From NCBI GenBank assembly GCA_021736785.1, contig JAIPFF010000002.1, positions 1-64,000 on the forward strand: DNA of 64,000 nucleotides. The letters are read 5' to 3'. This document shows positions 25,378-35,895 of this stretch, piece after piece. The stretch is from Thiohalocapsa sp. GTDB taxonomy: Bacteria > Pseudomonadota > Gammaproteobacteria > Chromatiales > Chromatiaceae. The notes beneath the pieces were generated by a model. That model worked only from the letters and a program-made list of their open reading frames with translations, was not told the origin of the DNA and did not search any database. The position numbers and the translations under genes were made by a program. Positions within the stretch are counted from its first letter, which is position 1. Every line of letters starts with the position of its first letter.

Positions 25378-28300
25378 GTGAGTTTTCGTCTTAAAACGGT
25401 TATCGGCATCGCGATCATCGAAGCCGCACTGCTGACGCTGCTGGTCTTCAGCGGTCTGCATTGGCTGAGAGAGTCGAACGGCGCTCAGTTGGCGCAGCGC
25501 GCCGAGACCACGGCTCGCGCCTTGGCGACCTCGCTGTCGCAACGGGTACGCGCCGGTGCCGGGCGCGATATTTCCCAGCTCCTGGGTATCGCCATGGCCG
25601 ACCCGGAGCTGCGCTATGTGCGCGTGCTCGATGCCGATGGACGCGTGCTCGCCGCCCGCGGCGACAGCACCGCGCTGACCATGACCTTCCGCGAAGACCA
25701 AAGCCCCGAAGATGTGGACGACGGCATCTACGATGTGGTCGAGCCCGTGGTCATCGGCGGACGCACGGTGGGCAGTGTGGAGGTGGGCTTCAGTACTCAG
25801 ACGCTGGAAGGCCTGCTGGCGGAGGCACGCTCGCGCGGACTCTCGATCGCCGGCCTCGAGATGCTGTTGGTAGCGGTTTTCTCGCTACTGCTCGGCACAT
25901 GGCTCACGCGACAGCTGAACCGGTTGCGCCAAGGCGCCGAGCGCATTGCGCGCGAAGGACCCGGCCTGCAACTGACGGAGCGCGGCGACACCGAGCTCGC
26001 CCGCGTCGCCGTGGCTTTCAACCACATGTCGCGCCAATTGGCGGACTCCTACACGGCGCTGCGCGATGCGCTGAGCGAATCACGCCAGCTGATGACCCGC
26101 GTCACCGAGAGCGAGCACCAGAAGCGCCAGCTGGTCGAGACCGCACTCGACGGCATCGTCTCCATCGACGGGCGTGGCAACGTGCTCGACTACAACCCCT
26201 CCGCGGAGCGGCTGTTCGGCTATGCGCGCAAGGAAGTGATCGGCCGGCCACTCGACGAATGCTTCGTCGGCACCGAGCTCGGCGCCGGTGCCACCGCACT
26301 GCTGTTCGGCGGGCCCGGCGACGACTATATGGACCGGCGGCGGGAGCTCACGCTGCCGAGCCGCGACGGCAGCCAGGTGCTGCTCGAGATCACCAACACG
26401 CGCTGGGCAACGGACCGGGGCGAGTACCGCACCGCCTTCATGCGCGATATCTCCGAGCGCAAGCGCTATCAGCAAGCGTTGCAGGAGACGGCGCGGCGCG
26501 CGCGCGAGGCCAATGCGGCCAAATCGCGCTTCCTGGCCTCCATGAGCCATGAGATCCGCACGCCGCTGAATGCCATCCTCAATATGAACGAGTTGCTGCT
26601 GGAGAGTCACCTCGACGAGGAGCAGCGCGGCTACGCGAGCACCGCCAGCGAGTCGGCGCGCTCCCTGTTGTCCATCGTCAACGGCGTGCTCGATTTCTCC
26701 AAGATCGAAGCCGGCCGTATCGAGCCGTCGCCCCAGCTTTGCGATCCCGAGGAAGTCCTGAAGAGCGTGGTCGATCTGCTCGCCGCGCGCGCCTATGCAA
26801 AGGAGATTCAGCTGACGGCCTTCTGCGACCCGCGGGTGCCGCTCGAGTTGGAGATGGATCAGGGCTTGGTACGCCAGATTTTGCTGAATCTGATCGGCAA
26901 CGCCATCAAGTTCACCGATTCCGGCGCGGTGCGGGTCCGCCTCGTCCTTGAATCATCCGACAACGAGCAGGCCATGCTGCGCATCGAGGTAGCCGATACC
27001 GGCATCGGCATCGCCGCAGAGCATCAGCCCGCTTTGTTCGAGGAATTCGTGCAGGCGGACGGCTCCACCAGCAGGCGCTACGGCGGCAGCGGACTGGGTC
27101 TGGCGATCAGCCGTCGCCTCGCGCGCCTGATGGGGGGCGACATCGAGCTGCGCAGCATGCTGGGGGAAGGCAGCACCTTCGTGCTGCGGCTGCCGCAGCC
27201 GGGTCGCGGTCCGTCCGAAGCGCGACGCAAGCTTGCCGATCCGCTGCGCCCATGGCGGCTGCTGCTGCATCTCGACAACGCGCTTGTCGCAGACGACCTC
27301 GCGAGCCAGCTACGCGCTTACGGCCTCGACGTGGAGGTGGCGCCCTATCCAATCCCGATCGGCGCGGCCCAGGGCCAGTGTTGCGGCGAGATCCGCCTCG
27401 AGCCGGCGACGCGCGGCGCCGGGGGCGATTACGAATCGCGACCCAAGCGCGTACTGCTGTATGTGATCGGCACCCGTTGTACACCCGACGACGATCCGGC
27501 CGGCGGCACCGTCGCCACGCTGCGTATCCCGGTACTGCCGTCGGATTTGATCGCCCGTCTCGCCGAGGCGAGCAAGGCCGAGGCACCGGCGCGGACGCCG
27601 CAGGCCGACCAGCCGAGCGATATCAGCCGAATGCTCGCCGGTTGCGCCGCGACGGCGTTGCCGATATTGCTCGCCGAAGACAGCCGCGCGAACCAATTGG
27701 TGGCCACGACAATGCTGCGCAAGGCAGGCTTTCGCGTCGACGTGGCCGAAAACGGCCTGCAGGCGGTAGCCGCGGTCAACCGGCGCAACTATTCGCTTGT
27801 GCTGATGGACCTGGCCATGCCCGAAATGGATGGGCTGGAGGCAACCGGCTGTATACGCGCACTCCCGGGCAAGCGCGGGCGCATACCGATTATCGCCATG
27901 ACGGCCAATGTGTTCGCGGAAGACCGTCAACGCTGTCTCGATGCGGGCATGGACGACTATCTGAGTAAGCCTGTCGACCGCCAGCTACTGCTGAAAACCA
28001 TGCTCCGCTGGCTGCCGGCCGGAGCCCCCGCCGGAGGCGCACCCGGAGCCCCGCGCGAACCGCAATTTCCGACGGCGCCGAGCAAGCCGCAAGCGCCCCC
28101 GAAGGATCAGCCGACCATGGAAGACCTCCAAGCCCCCCTCTCCGCCATGCCCGAAACGCCTGCGATCAATGAAAAGACCATCGAGGCAATGGCGGCGGCA
28201 CTATCCAGCGACCTGATGCCGGTGGTGGTTGCGACATTCGTGACTGAGGCGAAGGAGCGTATCGACAAGATCACCGAAGCCGCCAACGCCGGCGACGCGG

Positions 28301-28518
28301 CGCGCGCAGGCCTCGAGGGCCATGCCCTGAAGGGTAGCGCGATGACGTTCGGCGCGACCGGGCTGCACGAGATCGCGCTGGCGATCGAGCTTGCCGGCAA
28401 AAGCGGCTCCATCGACGGCATCCGCGCATCCCTCGATCAGCTCCATGCCCGCGGCGAGACCGTCATCTCGGCGCTGCGCGCGCGCTTCTGTCCGCCCGAT
28501 ACGGCCGAGACCATCTAA
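25378..28518 (+). CDS. Hybrid sensor histidine kinase with receiver and HPt domains
   Basis: The 1046-residue product starts at GTG. Domains in order: TM1 (~7-29), an extracytoplasmic region (~30-155), TM2 (~157-176), HAMP (~177-230), PAS (~250-360, DISER end), HisKA with SMSHEIRTP (His391), HATPase (NLIGNAI, DTGIGI, SGLGLAI, ~495-605), a degenerate receiver-like spacer (~625-725), a receiver with phospho-acceptor Asp811 (LVLMDLAMPEMDG), and a C-terminal HPt with GHALKGSA (His982). This is a complete BarA/ArcB-type phosphorelay in one chain. The sigma-54 regulator 328 bases downstream is the likely final phospho-acceptor. The signal is unknown. Confidence 0.92.
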   Translation: MSFRLKTVIGIAIIEAALLTLLVFSGLHWLRESNGAQLAQRAETTARALATSLSQRVRAGAGRDISQLLGIAMADPELRYVRVLDADGRVLAARGDSTALTMTFREDQSPEDVDDGIYDVVEPVVIGGRTVGSVEVGFSTQTLEGLLAEARSRGLSIAGLEMLLVAVFSLLLGTWLTRQLNRLRQGAERIAREGPGLQLTERGDTELARVAVAFNHMSRQLADSYTALRDALSESRQLMTRVTESEHQKRQLVETALDGIVSIDGRGNVLDYNPSAERLFGYARKEVIGRPLDECFVGTELGAGATALLFGGPGDDYMDRRRELTLPSRDGSQVLLEITNTRWATDRGEYRTAFMRDISERKRYQQALQETARRAREANAAKSRFLASMSHEIRTPLNAILNMNELLLESHLDEEQRGYASTASESARSLLSIVNGVLDFSKIEAGRIEPSPQLCDPEEVLKSVVDLLAARAYAKEIQLTAFCDPRVPLELEMDQGLVRQILLNLIGNAIKFTDSGAVRVRLVLESSDNEQAMLRIEVADTGIGIAAEHQPALFEEFVQADGSTSRRYGGSGLGLAISRRLARLMGGDIELRSMLGEGSTFVLRLPQPGRGPSEARRKLADPLRPWRLLLHLDNALVADDLASQLRAYGLDVEVAPYPIPIGAAQGQCCGEIRLEPATRGAGGDYESRPKRVLLYVIGTRCTPDDDPAGGTVATLRIPVLPSDLIARLAEASKAEAPARTPQADQPSDISRMLAGCAATALPILLAEDSRANQLVATTMLRKAGFRVDVAENGLQAVAAVNRRNYSLVLMDLAMPEMDGLEATGCIRALPGKRGRIPIIAMTANVFAEDRQRCLDAGMDDYLSKPVDRQLLLKTMLRWLPAGAPAGGAPGAPREPQFPTAPSKPQAPPKDQPTMEDLQAPLSAMPETPAINEKTIEAMAAALSSDLMPVVVATFVTEAKERIDKITEAANAGDAARAGLEGHALKGSAMTFGATGLHEIALAIELAGKSGSIDGIRASLDQLHARGETVISALRARFCPPDTAETI

Positions 28519-28846
28519 GCCGCCGCGTGGACCTGCTTCCGTTCGCACCCCCGGCGATGACGGCGAATGCCTTCAAAACCCGATTTCTTCGCGATGCATC
28601 AGGCGAGCCCCGAACTGATATAGTGTGGATCTCCCGAGTGCAGCGTCTCGGCGCGGGTCGGCCGGCGCGTTTTTCGGTCCCCGTTATGGCTTGGACGTGG
28701 CAACTCGCCGTGAATCGCATCGATCCGGCTCGCGGCGTCTCGGCGACCGCGGGCCGGTCGGGGAGACCCCGCACCATGCCTCCGGGCGAGATCGGCCCCC
28801 GGCAAAATCCGTCGGCAATCAGTCATGCAAGGACTCGGACCCCAAG
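28519..28846. other. Gap between the hybrid kinase and its response regulator, no gene
   Basis: These 328 bases have no convincing ORF. A frame runs through part of it in phase with the regulator, but it has no ribosome site and low-quality composition, so the regulator is started at 28847. No sigma-54 promoter or Qrr-like small RNA could be recognised by eye. Confidence 0.35.
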
Positions 28847-30262
28847 ATGGCAAGTGAAAGGCCCTCCGTCCTCATCGTGGAAGACAGCCTGTCCCTCGGA
28901 GCCGTTTACCGCGGTTATCTGCGCGACGAGCCCTACGAGGTCAGTCATGTGCCCGATGGAATGAGCGCGATGGCGCGCATGTCGCGCAATCCGCCGGATG
29001 CCGTGCTTCTCGATCTCCAACTGCCGGATATGGACGGCATGGAGATCTTGCGTCACGTGCACGAAAACCATATGCCTGTATCGGTGGTGATCATCACCGG
29101 TCATGCATCGGTGGATCGCGCCGTGGACGCCATGCGCTTCGGCGCATTCGACTTCGTGGAGAAACCGCTCACCGCGGAACGGTTGCTGGTCACCGTGCGC
29201 AATGCCATCGACAAGATGCATATGAGCAAGCTGGTGGACCGCATCAAGGATGATTTCCAGCGCGACCACTACCACGGCTTCGTCGGCTCGTCGCTGCCGA
29301 TGCAAGCGGTCTATCGCATCATCGACAGCGCCGCGCCGAGCCGTGCGACCGTCTTCGTCACCGGCGAGAGCGGCACCGGCAAAGAAGTCTGCGCCGAGGC
29401 GATCCATCGCCAGAGCGACCGCCGCGACCAGGCCTTCGTGCCCCTCAATTGCGCGGCGATCCCGCGCGATCTGATGGAGAGCGAGATCTTCGGCCACGTC
29501 AAAGGCGCCTTCACCGGCGCGGTGCGCGATCGCGCCGGCGCCGCGAAGCAGGCCGACGGGGGCACGCTGTTCCTCGACGAGATCGCGGAAATGGACCTCG
29601 ACCTGCAGAGCAAACTGCTGCGGTTCATCCAGACAGGCAGCTTCCAGCCAGTCGGCGGTACCGCCATCGAAAAGGTGGATGTGCGCTTCATCTGCGCCAC
29701 CAATCGCGACCCGCTGGTAGAAGTGGCCGCGGGCCGTTTTCGCGAAGACCTCTTCTACCGCCTGCACGTGATCCCGATCCACCTGCCGGCGCTACGCGAG
29801 CGACAGGACGATATCCTGGAGCTTGCCAACTTCTTCCTGAAGCGTTACGCGGATGAGGAAGGCAAGCAGATGAGCGGCTTCGATCCCGAGGTGGAGAGCA
29901 TTTTCCTGGCCTACAACTGGCCCGGCAATGTCCGCCAACTGCAGAACGTCATTCAAAACGTGGTCGTGCTGTACAACGGCGATGTGGTCACCCGCAGCAT
30001 GCTGCCGCCACCGCTGAACACGGTTCTACCGGGGGGCGGAACCGCGCCGAAGAGAATCGAGACGCCGCTGGCGGCCGGCAATAGCATTGGCGCCGCAACG
30101 AGTCAGCAAGTGATTCGCCCGCTGCGCGAGATCGAGCGGGAGGCAATAGAGCAAGCCGTCGCGCATTTCGGAGACAACATCCCGATGGCCGCCGCGGCCC
30201 TCGGCGTCAGCCCCTCGACCATCTATCGCAAACGCCAGACCTGGAGCTCCGAGGACGGGTGA
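28847..30262 (+). CDS. Sigma-54-dependent response regulator, LuxO/NtrC family
   Basis: The 471-residue product has a receiver domain (1-120) with acidic pocket VEDS and phospho-acceptor Asp56 (AVLLDLQLPDMDG); an AAA+ domain (~140-380) with Walker A GESGTGKE, the sigma-54-contact loop GAFTGA, Walker B GGTLFLDEIAEMD and arginine fingers; and a C-terminal Fis-type helix-turn-helix (MAAAALGVSPSTIYRKRQ). It is therefore able to activate sigma-54 promoters when phosphorylated. Placement right after a hybrid kinase with its own HPt mirrors the LuxQ/LuxU/LuxO chain, here with LuxU-like HPt fused to the kinase. Target genes are unknown. Confidence 0.93.
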   Translation: MASERPSVLIVEDSLSLGAVYRGYLRDEPYEVSHVPDGMSAMARMSRNPPDAVLLDLQLPDMDGMEILRHVHENHMPVSVVIITGHASVDRAVDAMRFGAFDFVEKPLTAERLLVTVRNAIDKMHMSKLVDRIKDDFQRDHYHGFVGSSLPMQAVYRIIDSAAPSRATVFVTGESGTGKEVCAEAIHRQSDRRDQAFVPLNCAAIPRDLMESEIFGHVKGAFTGAVRDRAGAAKQADGGTLFLDEIAEMDLDLQSKLLRFIQTGSFQPVGGTAIEKVDVRFICATNRDPLVEVAAGRFREDLFYRLHVIPIHLPALRERQDDILELANFFLKRYADEEGKQMSGFDPEVESIFLAYNWPGNVRQLQNVIQNVVVLYNGDVVTRSMLPPPLNTVLPGGGTAPKRIETPLAAGNSIGAATSQQVIRPLREIEREAIEQAVAHFGDNIPMAAAALGVSPSTIYRKRQTWSSEDG

Positions 30263-30350
30263 CCCGCATCGTATGCCCGCAACGCAAGCGCGTTGTGGCA
30301 CCACCGGCGTCGCCGGGCAACAGCCGCCGGCCATCGCGGCCGATCGGCAA

Positions 30351-30866
30351 ATGAAGCCTTCGCAAGCAGGCCGACGGCGTGTCGATCGCCTCGCCGCGCT
30401 GCTATGGATTGCCGCCGGCCTGCTGCTGAGCGCGGCAATCGGGACGGCAGTGTACAAGGCTTGGCCGCTGCTGTATCCGCAAACCGGGGAGCGGGCCGCA
30501 TTGAATGATGCGTGCGATCTGCGCAGCGGACCTTGTACGGCCTATTTCGCGGACCGCGGCAGTGTGACGCTGGAGATTCTGCCGGCCGGCATCCCGGTCG
30601 CCAAACCCCTGGCGTTCACGGTAACACTCGGCGGCATCCGCAGGCCGGAGCGTGTCGAACTGGATTTCGCCGGCGTCGACATGGATATGGGGTACAACCG
30701 CACCGAGCTGGCGCCCACGCAAAGCCCGGGCGTTTACTCGGGTACCGGTATGCTGCCGATCTGCGTCCGCAACCGCATGACTTGGGAAGCGAAGGTATTG
30801 CTGTTCGAAGCCGACGGCATCCGCGCCGCACCGTTTCGATTCGACACCACGCGCGCCGGCCATTGA
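30351..30866 (+). CDS. FixH-like membrane-anchored protein
   Basis: The product has 171 residues from ATG 30351; an in-frame ATG at 30273 exists but would add a low-complexity leader. There is one transmembrane helix (LAALLWIAAGLLLSAAIGTAVY), then an extracytoplasmic beta domain with CDLRSGPC and VDMDMGYNRTELAPTQSPGVYSG. This resembles the FixH/YtkA-like immunoglobulin-type domain, with Met residues that could bind copper. Members act in cytochrome oxidase maturation or as copper-handling proteins; no oxidase genes are nearby, so the role is open. Confidence 0.55.
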   Translation: MKPSQAGRRRVDRLAALLWIAAGLLLSAAIGTAVYKAWPLLYPQTGERAALNDACDLRSGPCTAYFADRGSVTLEILPAGIPVAKPLAFTVTLGGIRRPERVELDFAGVDMDMGYNRTELAPTQSPGVYSGTGMLPICVRNRMTWEAKVLLFEADGIRAAPFRFDTTRAGH

Positions 30867-30933
30867 CCACGGGCCGCCCCAAACCCTACCGCCGCGAGCA
30901 CGGCGCCAATGCCTTCGCGTCCGGCAGCGCCGG

Positions 30934-32715
30934 CTATAACGGGCGTCTACCCGACTCCTGCGATGCGGGCGCGTCGCCCGCGGCGAGGTCGGGGGCCGGC
31001 AGCGACAAGTCGTCGTTCTCCATCGGCTCACCGCCCTCCCCGGCCACGGGGCTTTCTCCGGACTCGATGTCGTCTTCGGCGGACGGTGCCGGTTTCGATG
31101 GGCGGAAGGCGATCCGATCGAGATGTGCCGGCTGGTCGAGCATCGCCAACAGCGGGCGATCCCGATCATAGACGTCGCGGCGAAAGCCGACGCGGCCCTT
31201 GTCATCCGCGACCGCCGTCAGATAGTAAAGCAGCACCGGCAACGGATCTTCCAAATAGATGTAACGGGTCTTGCCGCGGTCCAGCAGCCGATTGATCGCC
31301 CCCTGATCCCAGCCGGGCCTGTTCAACACATGCTCGGCCAGCGTCAGCGGCTCCTTCACGCGAACACAGCCATGGCTGTAAGCCCGCTGCGTACTCCTGA
31401 ACAGGGAGCGCGACGGCGTGTCGTGCAGATAAATGGCATGACCGTTGGGGAACATGAACTTCACCCGCCCCAGGGCATTGCGGGGACCGGGCGGCTCCAC
31501 GAGGCGATAGCGCGTGGAGTCCGACGCATCGACGCCGGATACCTCGCGCCCGGTGCGCCGGTCGATGACCTGATAGCGACTGTCGACCTTGCCCATCTTC
31601 TGTTGGATGGATTTGGGCACGTACCAAGGCGGGTTGAAGACCAAGTGCTCCATCTCGTCGCGGAACATGGGCGTCTGCGCCTCCGACTTGCCGATGATCA
31701 CCGGCGTCGTCCAGCGCACATCCCCGTCTCGAACCAGTTCGAGACGGAAGCCCGCCACATCGACGAATAGGTAATCCGACGGCAGTTCGTTGTAAAGCCA
31801 GCGCATCCGCTCGAGGTTGGCCTCGATGATCGCGATCCGCTCGGAAAGCGGATAGTTCATTGCACGCAGCGTATTCGGGCCGATGACACCGTCACTCGCC
31901 AAACCGGAGCGGGCCTGGAACGCTTTCACCGCGGATGCCAGGGCGTCGTCGTAGAGGTCGGCATTCGCGTCCGGTGCATCGTCGCCGGCATAGCCTTCGG
32001 TCACCGCCATCCGCTCGCGAATACGCCCCACGCGCGGGTCGCGCATACCGACAGTCAGATTGACGCCCTGTGGTATCGGCTGCCACTCAGCCCGATCGGC
32101 GATCTCGAGGTAGCGCCGGTAGCCTGCCCTGAGATTGCGATAGAACGATGGAGCGGGCAGCAGCGCGGCCAGTTCCGTTTCAAGATCCGGCGCCTTGAGG
32201 ACCAGCGCCATATCCGCTTTCAGCGATGTGGCGTCGGCCCGATCGACGAAGATCCAGTCGGGGTTGATGTGGCGGGGATTGTACTTACCGAAACGGAAAT
32301 GATGGATGTAGCGCAGCAGCGCGTCGCTGAGCACCACGTCCGCGGCGCTCCTGCCCGGCTGCCCGGCGCCGCTCAGCCGATTCTCGTCGAGGATGGCGGC
32401 AATGGCGGCGGCGTGGAAGTCGTCCGGCCGAAAGGCATCGCGACGGCCTTCCCGCGCCAAAGCCAGCATCGCACGAGCGCGTCCCCAGTCCCACGCCGCG
32501 CGGTAGTCGCGCTCGGCGTAGAATTCGGCCAAAAGCCTACCGGAAAAGAGCTGTACGCCATCGAGTACCGGCGCCTCGGCGTCGCCGAGCGGCTCGATCA
32601 ACGCGCGGACGTCCGCCGCCGCGGCGGCATTGGGTAAGGCGCCCGACAGCAGCATCGATAGGAAGACGACAGGAAGAATGCCGATTGCGCGGCGGCCAGC
32701 AAAGGCGAGCGACAT
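30934..32715 (-). CDS. L,D-transpeptidase, LdtD (YcbB) type
   Basis: The 593-residue product has a signal peptide (1-34, cut near NAAAAAD), an N-terminal scaffold domain, a peptidoglycan-binding domain (~255-295, GLASDGVIGPNTLRAMNY) and the YkuD catalytic domain (~315-475) with YSHGCVRVKEPL, catalytic Cys450 and His448. A C-terminal acidic Ser/Glu-rich extension of about 60 residues is not needed for the fold. The enzyme makes 3-3 cross-links in periplasmic peptidoglycan. The length is close to E. coli LdtD (615). It is monocistronic; the spoVR gene lies 222 bases upstream in the same direction. Confidence 0.9.
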   Translation of the reverse strand: MSLAFAGRRAIGILPVVFLSMLLSGALPNAAAAADVRALIEPLGDAEAPVLDGVQLFSGRLLAEFYAERDYRAAWDWGRARAMLALAREGRRDAFRPDDFHAAAIAAILDENRLSGAGQPGRSAADVVLSDALLRYIHHFRFGKYNPRHINPDWIFVDRADATSLKADMALVLKAPDLETELAALLPAPSFYRNLRAGYRRYLEIADRAEWQPIPQGVNLTVGMRDPRVGRIRERMAVTEGYAGDDAPDANADLYDDALASAVKAFQARSGLASDGVIGPNTLRAMNYPLSERIAIIEANLERMRWLYNELPSDYLFVDVAGFRLELVRDGDVRWTTPVIIGKSEAQTPMFRDEMEHLVFNPPWYVPKSIQQKMGKVDSRYQVIDRRTGREVSGVDASDSTRYRLVEPPGPRNALGRVKFMFPNGHAIYLHDTPSRSLFRSTQRAYSHGCVRVKEPLTLAEHVLNRPGWDQGAINRLLDRGKTRYIYLEDPLPVLLYYLTAVADDKGRVGFRRDVYDRDRPLLAMLDQPAHLDRIAFRPSKPAPSAEDDIESGESPVAGEGGEPMENDDLSLPAPDLAAGDAPASQESGRRPL

Positions 32716-32937
32716 CGGGAAGCCTCGCTATGAGATACCGGAGCGGCTTGACGCTGACGACCCGCCAACCCCTGGAAGGTCAAGAATATGCGTGAAAGCA
32801 ACTATACCCGAGACGCAACACCGACGCCTATCGCCATTTGCCGCGCGAATAGCTAATGTGCCGGCTTCATAAGCTGCCGACACCGCCGCCCGGCAGCAAG
32901 CCCGAAGCGGCGGTCATTCGGAAGAGCAGCGCCTGAC

Positions 32938-34434
32938 TCAGGCCTCGCCGAGCAATTGCACCCGGCCTTCTTCGTCCACCGACTCAAGTCGAACGTCGAA
33001 TCCCCAGAGCCTGCGGATATGCAGCAGCATCTCGTCGACCGTATCCCCGAGCGGGCGACGGTTGTAGCGGAAATGGCGCAACGTCATGGAGCGGTCGCCG
33101 CGCAGGTCGACGCTATAGACTTGTATGTTGGGCTCGCGGCTACCGAGATTGTATTGGTCGGCCAGCGCTTGGCGCAGTTGCCGATAACCCGCTTCCTCGT
33201 GGATCGCGGTGATCTCCAAGGTATCTTCCCGATCGTCGTCGCGCACGCCGAACAGGTGAAAGTCACGCATGAGCTTCGGCGACAGGTATTGCGCAATAAA
33301 GCTCTCGTCCTTGAAGTTGCGCATCGCGAAATCCAAGACCTTCAGCCAATCCTGACCGGCGATATCGGGGAACCAGTAGCGGTCCTCGTCGGTGGGCGAC
33401 TCGCAGACACGGCGGATGTCGCGCATCATCGCGAAGCCGAGCGCATAGGGATTGATGCCGCTGTAGTAGGGCGAGTCGAATTCCGGCTGGAACACGACAT
33501 TGGTGTGGGACTGCAGCAACTCCATCATGAACCCGTCGCCGACCAGTCCCTTATCGTAGATACGATTCAACAGCGTGTAGTGCCAAAACGTCGCCCAGCC
33601 CTCGTTCATGACTTGCGTCTGGCGCTGGGGGTAGAAGTACTGGCCGATCTTGCGCACGATGCGCACGATCTCTCGCTGCCAAGGCTCGAGCAGCGGCGCA
33701 TGCTTTTCGATGAAGTAGAGGAGATTTTCCTGCGGCTCTTCGGGGAAGCGGCGATCGCGCTTGGCCGGATCGCCGACGTCGAGGTCCACCGGCAGCGTGC
33801 GCCACAGATCGTTGACCTGCGACTGCAAGTATGATTCGCGCTCGCTCTGGCGACGCTTTTCTTCGGCCATGGACAGGGGCGACGGACGCTTGTAGCGATC
33901 CACGCCGTAGTTCATCAGCGCGTGGCAGGAATCGAGCAGCGATTCCACCTCTTCGTGCCCGTAGCGCTCCTCGCACTCGGCGATATAGCTGCGCGCGAAC
34001 ACCAGGTAGTCGATGATCGCGTCGGCACTGGTCCAGGTGCGGAACAGATAATTGCCCTTGAAGAAGCTGTTGTGTCCGTAGCAGGCATGCGCGATGACAA
34101 GCGCCTGCATGGGCAACGTGTTCTCCTCCATGAGATAGGCGATGCAGGGATCGGAATTGATGACGATCTCGTAGGCGAGCCCCATCTGGCCGCGCCGATA
34201 GGTCTGCTCCGTGGCGACGAACTGCTTACCGAACGACCAATGATGGTAGTTGATCGGCAGCCCCACCGAAGAATACGCATCGATCATCTGCTCGGAGGAG
34301 ATCACCTCGACCTGATTGGCATAGGTGTCGAGTCCGAACTCGTCGTGGGCGACGCGCGCGATCTCGTGGTCGAACTGCTTCAGAAGCGGGAAGTCCCACT
34401 CGGAGGATTCGGAAATCAGCTTGTCTCGGGACAT
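32938..34434 (-). CDS. SpoVR family protein (YcgB-like)
   Basis: The product has 498 residues from ATG 34434; a GTG at 34443 three codons upstream is possible. Family hallmarks are YANQVEVISSEQMIDAY, GLPINYHHWSFGKQF, ENTLPMQALVIAHACYGHNSFFKGNYLF and QVMNEGWATFWHYTLLN, with a His/Glu cluster resembling a metal site. It is the third gene of the prkA-yeaH-spoVR operon found across proteobacteria, linked to stationary-phase and nitrogen-starvation stress. The biochemical function is unknown; in spore formers SpoVR affects the cortex. Confidence 0.93.
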   Translation of the reverse strand: MSRDKLISESSEWDFPLLKQFDHEIARVAHDEFGLDTYANQVEVISSEQMIDAYSSVGLPINYHHWSFGKQFVATEQTYRRGQMGLAYEIVINSDPCIAYLMEENTLPMQALVIAHACYGHNSFFKGNYLFRTWTSADAIIDYLVFARSYIAECEERYGHEEVESLLDSCHALMNYGVDRYKRPSPLSMAEEKRRQSERESYLQSQVNDLWRTLPVDLDVGDPAKRDRRFPEEPQENLLYFIEKHAPLLEPWQREIVRIVRKIGQYFYPQRQTQVMNEGWATFWHYTLLNRIYDKGLVGDGFMMELLQSHTNVVFQPEFDSPYYSGINPYALGFAMMRDIRRVCESPTDEDRYWFPDIAGQDWLKVLDFAMRNFKDESFIAQYLSPKLMRDFHLFGVRDDDREDTLEITAIHEEAGYRQLRQALADQYNLGSREPNIQVYSVDLRGDRSMTLRHFRYNRRPLGDTVDEMLLHIRRLWGFDVRLESVDEEGRVQLLGEA

Positions 34435-34532
34435 GGCCTTCACTCGATATCGGTGCAGCGGGCGCCTCTGCGCCGGGCCGGACGGCGACCGGCGCTCCTA
34501 AATCCATCGATGGACTCGAATCCGGTCGGGCG

Positions 34533-35804
34533 TCAGACTTCGCGCCGCTTGAACAGTTCGCGGAACACCGGGTAGATGTCGTCCGCACCGTTGATCTCTT
34601 CCATCGCGAAATGCGGATGCGCGGCCTTCACGTCCTGATAAGCGAACCAGAGACTCTGATGCTGGCGCGGCGTGATCTCGACATAGGCGTAGTAGCGCAT
34701 CAGCGGCATCAGCTTCGCGAGCAGCAGTTCGCGGCAGATGGTGGAATCGGAATCCCAGTTGTCGCCGTCCGAGGCCTGCGCGGCATAGATGTTCCAGGTG
34801 CCGGAATCGTAGCGATCGGAAATGACGTCGTAGGCCAGATTCAGGGCGCTCGAGACCACGGTGCCGCCCGTCTCGCGGGAGTAGAAGAACTCCTGCTCAT
34901 CCACCTCCTGCGCGATGGTGTGGTGGCGGATGAAGACCACGTCGATGCGATCGTAATTGCGCTGCAGGAACAGGTAAAGCAGGATGAAAAAGCGCTTGGC
35001 GAGATTCTTGCGGACCTGATCCATGGACCCGGACACGTCCATGATGCAGAGCATCACGGCCTTGCTGGTCGGCTCGGGCTGCTTGGTGTAGGCCTGATAG
35101 CGCAGGTCGAAGCTGTCGATGAACGGCAGGGCCGCGATGCGCGTCTTCAGCCGGTCGATCTCCTCGCGCAGCGCGATCACGCGCTCGTGCGTCTCCTCGG
35201 CGCCTTCCGCGAGTAAGGCTTCCAACTCTGCTTCCAGCGCGCGGATCTGTCCGCGGTAGGGGGCACCGAGTGCCGTACGGCGCGCGATGGCACCCTTCAG
35301 CGAGCGCACGACATCGATGTTGGTCGGCGCGCCGCTGGTAGTGTAGCCGGCGCGCACGGATTTGAACTCTGTAGTGCCGATCAGCTGATTGCGCACCAGG
35401 TTAGGCAGTTCCAAATCGTCGAACAGCAGGTCAAGAAACTCTTCCCGGGAGAGTTGGAAGACGAAGTCGTCTTCGCCCTTTCCGCCTTTGCCTGCCTTAC
35501 CCTGGCCGGACCCGCCGCCGCCCCCGCTCTCCGGGCGCTGCACGCGGTCACCGGCCTCGAACTCCTTATTGCCCGGGTGCACCATATCCCGCGTGCCACC
35601 GGAGCCGTGATGGAAGATCGGCTCGGAGATATCCTTGGAAGGAATGCCGACAGTCTCGCCACCGTCGATATCGGTGATGCTGCGCCGGTTGACGGCATCG
35701 GAGACCGCCCGCTTCAATTGCGACTTGTAGCGTTTGAGAAACCGTTGCCGGTTAATCGTACTCTTGTTCTTCGAATTGAGGCGACGGTCTATAAAGTGCG
35801 ACAT
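34533..35804 (-). CDS. yeaH: DUF444 / YeaH family protein with VWA-like domain
   Basis: The 423-residue product has a basic N-terminal region ([25 protein letters not shown]), a glycine-rich linker ([19 protein letters not shown]), and a C-terminal von Willebrand A-like domain with [16 protein letters not shown], a MIDAS-type DxSxS metal site, then [11 protein letters not shown]. It is found with PrkA and SpoVR in an invariant three-gene operon; the ATPase plus VWA pair recalls MoxR-VWA chaperone systems. It ends about 100 bases before spoVR. Confidence 0.93.
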   Translation of the reverse strand: MSHFIDRRLNSKNKSTINRQRFLKRYKSQLKRAVSDAVNRRSITDIDGGETVGIPSKDISEPIFHHGSGGTRDMVHPGNKEFEAGDRVQRPESGGGGGSGQGKAGKGGKGEDDFVFQLSREEFLDLLFDDLELPNLVRNQLIGTTEFKSVRAGYTTSGAPTNIDVVRSLKGAIARRTALGAPYRGQIRALEAELEALLAEGAEETHERVIALREEIDRLKTRIAALPFIDSFDLRYQAYTKQPEPTSKAVMLCIMDVSGSMDQVRKNLAKRFFILLYLFLQRNYDRIDVVFIRHHTIAQEVDEQEFFYSRETGGTVVSSALNLAYDVISDRYDSGTWNIYAAQASDGDNWDSDSTICRELLLAKLMPLMRYYAYVEITPRQHQSLWFAYQDVKAAHPHFAMEEINGADDIYPVFRELFKRREV

Positions 35805-35895
35805 ACGGCTACCTTGACTCGACTGGCCCGTTGTTCTCCGGGGGCGCGTAGCGCCTGCATTGCAATGCGGCGCTCGCCGCGCCCCTTTTGTCTCC

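Noticed and set aside
28625-28846. N-terminal extension of the sigma-54 regulator
   Set aside because: The frame is open but encodes low-complexity sequence; the receiver domain starts properly at 28847.
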